From NCBI GenBank assembly GCA_937951895.1, contig CALFER010000051.1, forward strand, positions 1-34,465: DNA of 34,465 nt, given 5' to 3'. The position numbers and the translations under genes are program-made. Of this stretch, positions 32,024 to 34,465 are shown piece after piece; the stretch's first letter is position 1; every line of letters starts with the position of its first letter. Source of the DNA: an uncultured bacterium (GTDB taxonomy: Bacteria > CSSED10-310 > CALFER01). The notes beneath the pieces were generated by a model. That model made no database searches and was not told the origin of the DNA. It was given only the letters and a program-made list of their open reading frames with translations.

Positions 32024-33791
32024 TGCTGCCTTGTGGCGTCATCTGTTTCGCCTGCTCAAGCCTTACTGGAAAACCTATCTCGTTGTCGGATGGATCACGG
32101 CCATGCTTTCCGGAGTCGATGTTCTGATGCCGCTCGCGATCCGTCATGCGATCGACCGCGGGATTGCCGTGAAAGATATGACCGAAATCTATTTCGCATC
32201 ATCGGTATATATCCTGTTGATTGCGATGCAGTCGTTGCTGGTCTGGGGATTCATCCGCCAGAGCGGCAAGGTGGGTGTGCGTTTCGTGGCGGATCTGCGT
32301 CGCAAACTCTTCACGCATCTCCAGACGCTATCGGTTTCGTTCTTCGATGAAACTCCCGCCGGTTGGCTGTTGACTCGAGTCATGAGCGACACGCAGCGGG
32401 TTGGTGAGACGGTCACGTGGGCGGCAGTCGATTTCCTCTGGGGGATCATGATGATGATTTTCATGGCCGTCACCATGTTCATCGTCGACTGGAGGCTTGC
32501 ACTGGCGTCGATGGTACTCATGCCGGCGATGATCCTCGTGTCGGTGATTTTTCAGAAATCGATCCTGGAGTTGGCGCGTAAAGTCCGGAAAATCAATTCG
32601 GAGATCACGGCCGGTTACAGTGAGAGCATCACCGGGTTGCGTGTCATCAAGTCTCTGGCGCGGGAGGATCGATCGAACGACGAGTTTCGTGAGATGACCG
32701 GTTCGATGTATCGGGCGGCCGTGCATTCCGCATCGGTTTCGTCGATTTATCTTCCGATCATTCATGTGATCGGCGCGGTCGGGAGCGCATTCGTCATCGC
32801 TTTGGGAGGTTCGGGCTCGATCGCGGGCATCATCTCGCTCGGTACGCTCGTCGCGTTCATCTCGTATTCCAGACGATTTTTCGAACCTGCCATGGATATC
32901 GCGAGAATCTTCGGGCAGTTTCAGGAAACGCAGGCCTGTGCGGAACGCCTCTTCCGCCTGCTCGAGATGCAGCCGACGGTAAGGGATGCACCGAAGATCG
33001 TGCCGATCCGGCGTTTGGCGGGTCGAGTCGAATTCGATGAAGTGGATTTCTCGTATGACGGCCGCGTAGATGTGCTCACGCAGGTCAACCTGACGATACA
33101 GCCCGGCTGGAAAGTGGCGCTTGTCGGGCCGACCGGCGGTGGCAAGACGACTCTGGCAAACCTGCTGATGCGGTTCCATGATCCGACCTCGGGTGTCGTG
33201 CGAATCGACGGTGTGGATCTCAGGCATTATCCAGTCGAGTCGATTCGGTCGCAGATGGGGATTGTGCTTCAGACACCGTACCTCTTCAGTGGAACGATCC
33301 TGGAAAACATCCGGTACGGGAAGCTGGATGCTTCGGATCATGAGATTGAAGAAGCGGCGCGTTCTGCCGGTGCGCATGAGTTTATCCGCGTGTTGCCGGA
33401 GGGGTATGAAACGCGATTGGAAGAGAACGGAGAGCCTCTGTCGACGGGGCAGAAACAGATGATATCGATTGCCAGGGCGATTCTGGCGGATCCGGCGATC
33501 TGCATACTGGATGAGGCGACGTCATCGGTGGACATTGAGACTGAATTTGCGATTCAGGGGGCGATGGACGTCTTGTTGAGAGGCCGGACGAGTGTGATCA
33601 TCGCGCATCGACTGGCCACGATCCGTCAGGCTGATCGGATACTGGTGATTCGGGAGGGGCGGATTGCGGAGGCGGGGACGCATGCCGAGTTACTGGCGAT
33701 GCGGGGGCATTATCATGAGCTGTATTGTCAGCAATTCGTGAGCAGCGACCGAGAAAGTCTGTTGCGGCCGATGTTTGGCGCAGCTGTTTAA
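31977..33791 (+). CDS. ABC exporter half-transporter with catalytic Glu, altered signature (subunit B)
   Basis: A 604-residue partner: six membrane segments (residues about 25-320), then an ATPase domain with Walker A GPTGGGKTT (about 384), Q-loop VLQTPYLFSG, signature LSTGQKQMISIARAI (488-492 for LSTGQ), Walker B CILDEATSSVD with Asp512-Glu513, and switch His in IIAHRLATIR. The catalytic Glu is present, but the signature reads LSTGQ instead of LSGGQ. Because each ATP site uses the Walker motifs of one subunit and the signature of the other, the altered signature pairs with the Asp497 site of subunit A, giving one degenerate and one canonical site. GGAG lies seven bases before the ATG, inside the end of subunit A. 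Confidence 0.95.
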   Translation: MQAMKYSEVEFSKRFDAALWRHLFRLLKPYWKTYLVVGWITAMLSGVDVLMPLAIRHAIDRGIAVKDMTEIYFASSVYILLIAMQSLLVWGFIRQSGKVGVRFVADLRRKLFTHLQTLSVSFFDETPAGWLLTRVMSDTQRVGETVTWAAVDFLWGIMMMIFMAVTMFIVDWRLALASMVLMPAMILVSVIFQKSILELARKVRKINSEITAGYSESITGLRVIKSLAREDRSNDEFREMTGSMYRAAVHSASVSSIYLPIIHVIGAVGSAFVIALGGSGSIAGIISLGTLVAFISYSRRFFEPAMDIARIFGQFQETQACAERLFRLLEMQPTVRDAPKIVPIRRLAGRVEFDEVDFSYDGRVDVLTQVNLTIQPGWKVALVGPTGGGKTTLANLLMRFHDPTSGVVRIDGVDLRHYPVESIRSQMGIVLQTPYLFSGTILENIRYGKLDASDHEIEEAARSAGAHEFIRVLPEGYETRLEENGEPLSTGQKQMISIARAILADPAICILDEATSSVDIETEFAIQGAMDVLLRGRTSVIIAHRLATIRQADRILVIREGRIAEAGTHAELLAMRGHYHELYCQQFVSSDRESLLRPMFGAAV

Positions 33792-33858
33792 AACCGGAAA
33801 TACCGCGACGAAAAGATATGAAGCTTCGGATTCTATTCGCCTATCGGAATCAACTCGT

Positions 33859-34206
33859 TCAATTTGACATCTCCTCCAGATACCGCATCACTCCTTCCAG
33901 ATCCTTCAACACGTTCACCGCCCTGAGATGCACAACCTGCAAGCCAAGAGATCGCAGGTACTCGTCGCGTTTCTGGTCGTATTCTTTTTTATTATCGTGA
34001 CTTCTGCCGTCGATTTCAATCACGAGGGATTTACTGGCGCAATAAAAATCCACAATGTAGTTCCCGATGATCTTCTGCCGGTCGAAGTCGAGACCATGGA
34101 GTTGTTTTTTCCGGAGTCGCTTCCATAACAGTACTTCATGGAACATGCCGGCTTTGCGGAGTCGGCGGGCACGCTCACGAAGTGCGGAGTTATAGGGAAG
34201 TGACAT
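33859..34206 (-). CDS. DUF559 (Vsr-like PD-(D/E)XK) endonuclease-domain protein
   Basis: Encodes 115 residues, typical for DUF559. The family core is clear: ALRERARRLRKAGMFHEVLLW, then GLDFDRQKIIGNYIVDFYC, then SLVIEIDGRSHD, with the Asp of IVDFYC and the Glu-x-Asp of VIEIDG as likely nuclease active-site residues, and a final HLRAVNVLKDLEGVM. These proteins are related to very-short-patch-repair endonucleases; their biological role is mostly unknown. I start at 34206; the frame is open further to 34338, but that stretch reads through a GC-rich intergenic repeat (PPLEGWQAQPDG) and is not protein-like. No Shine-Dalgarno is obvious. It converges on the ABC operon with 67 bp between stops and sits beside dense repeats. 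Confidence 0.85.
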   Translation of the reverse strand: MSLPYNSALRERARRLRKAGMFHEVLLWKRLRKKQLHGLDFDRQKIIGNYIVDFYCASKSLVIEIDGRSHDNKKEYDQKRDEYLRSLGLQVVHLRAVNVLKDLEGVMRYLEEMSN

Positions 34207-34257
34207 ATAGGCTTTGGTGTCGCGTTTTTGCACCACCCCGTCAGGCTGCGCCTGCCA

Positions 34258-34274
34258 CCCCTCCAGAGGAGGGG
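34258..34274. repeat. CCCCTCC...GGAGGGG hairpin repeat, copy 1
   Basis: CCCCTCC, AGA loop, GGAGGGG, then AATTTTT. A second copy with a CGT loop lies at 34354-34370. Such hairpins belong to the repeat family often found next to DUF559 genes; the T-tract could also let this copy act as a plus-strand terminator. Confidence 0.75.
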
Positions 34275-34353
34275 AATTTTTATCTCCATGCTGCACCAGA
34301 CGCTCCTCCCCACAAATACTCTTTTCACCGTCCTTCATGTCGCAAAACCAATT

Positions 34354-34370
34354 CCCCTCCCGTGGAGGGG
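34354..34370. repeat. CCCCTCC...GGAGGGG hairpin repeat, copy 2
   Basis: Same stem as at 34258-34274 with loop CGT, immediately before the 37-bp tandem array. No gene is visible from 34207 to the window end; it holds only repeats. Confidence 0.75.
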
Positions 34371-34374
34371 TGGC

Positions 34375-34465
34375 GCGAAGCGCCGGGGTGGTCCTCCCGT
34401 AAAATGTCGACGCGAAGCGCCGGGGTGGTCCTCCCGTAAAATGTCGACGCGAAGCGCCGGGGTGG
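34375..34465. repeat. 37-bp tandem repeat array, cut by the window end
   Basis: Units begin at 34375, 34412 and 34449 (GCGAAGCGCCGGGGTGGTCC and onward to TGTCGAC), exactly 37 bp apart and identical where complete, with no spacers. About 2.5 copies are visible and the array may continue beyond the window. Confidence 0.9.

Noticed and set aside
34375..34465. Possible CRISPR array from 37-bp repeats
   Set aside because: The units are directly tandem without any spacers, so this is a tandem repeat. No CRISPR-like repeat-spacer pattern was seen near cas6 either.

Overview
The window is chromosomal DNA of roughly 58-60% G+C by eye from a Gram-negative-type bacterium. It encodes several lipoproteins with lipoboxes, an outer-membrane beta-barrel protein, secreted beta-propeller and beta-helix proteins with Thr/Pro-rich linkers, and many intergenic repeats. 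No rRNA, tRNA or taxonomic marker is present. The style (short repetitive secreted proteins, TPTP linkers, composite intergenic repeats) resembles genomes of uncultured candidate phyla, but I cannot place the organism further.

Layout. (1) 1-4.9 kb: a repeat-rich left edge, then a leftward group made of an AEC-family permease, a UvrD/PcrA-like SF1 helicase and a stand-alone Cas6 endoribonuclease with no CRISPR array in the window, followed by a 137-bp perfect direct repeat. (2) 4.9-6.8 kb: a CsoR/RcnR-type metal sensor with a plausible promoter and G-tract operator, coupled to a DmeF-like cation-efflux transporter, then a small lipoprotein. (3) 6.9-16.0 kb: a secreted propeller protein, an ECF-type sigma factor overlapping a soluble zinc-finger (anti-sigma-like) protein, a convergent 1036-residue TPR-CHAT protease, and a divergent secreted propeller gene split by a 220-bp miniature element with 15-bp inverted ends and a 6-bp target duplication. 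(4) 16.0-22.5 kb: a small unknown protein and a lipoprotein amidohydrolase on the minus strand, a lipoprotein plus beta-barrel pair on the plus strand, and a secreted beta-helix protein on the minus strand. (5) 22.6-27.9 kb: sbcD, sbcC and a DUF202 membrane protein in one operon. (6) 27.9-29.9 kb: an acidic unknown protein and a TPR-thioredoxin (TlpA-like) exported protein ending in a palindromic terminator. (7) 30.2-33.8 kb: two overlapping ABC exporter half-transporters that look like a heterodimer with one degenerate ATP site. (8) 33.9-34.5 kb: a DUF559 endonuclease-like protein and dense repeats, including a 37-bp tandem array cut by the window end.

The most system-like part is 9.3-14.1 kb. 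A sigma factor with an extreme Shine-Dalgarno sequence, a zinc-finger partner and a caspase-like TPR-CHAT protease are packed end to end and flanked by secreted proteins. A proteolysis-controlled transcription switch is an attractive reading, but it is inference. A ~110-residue domain shared by three secreted proteins in the window (C-terminal in two, N-terminal in one) appears uncharacterised to me.
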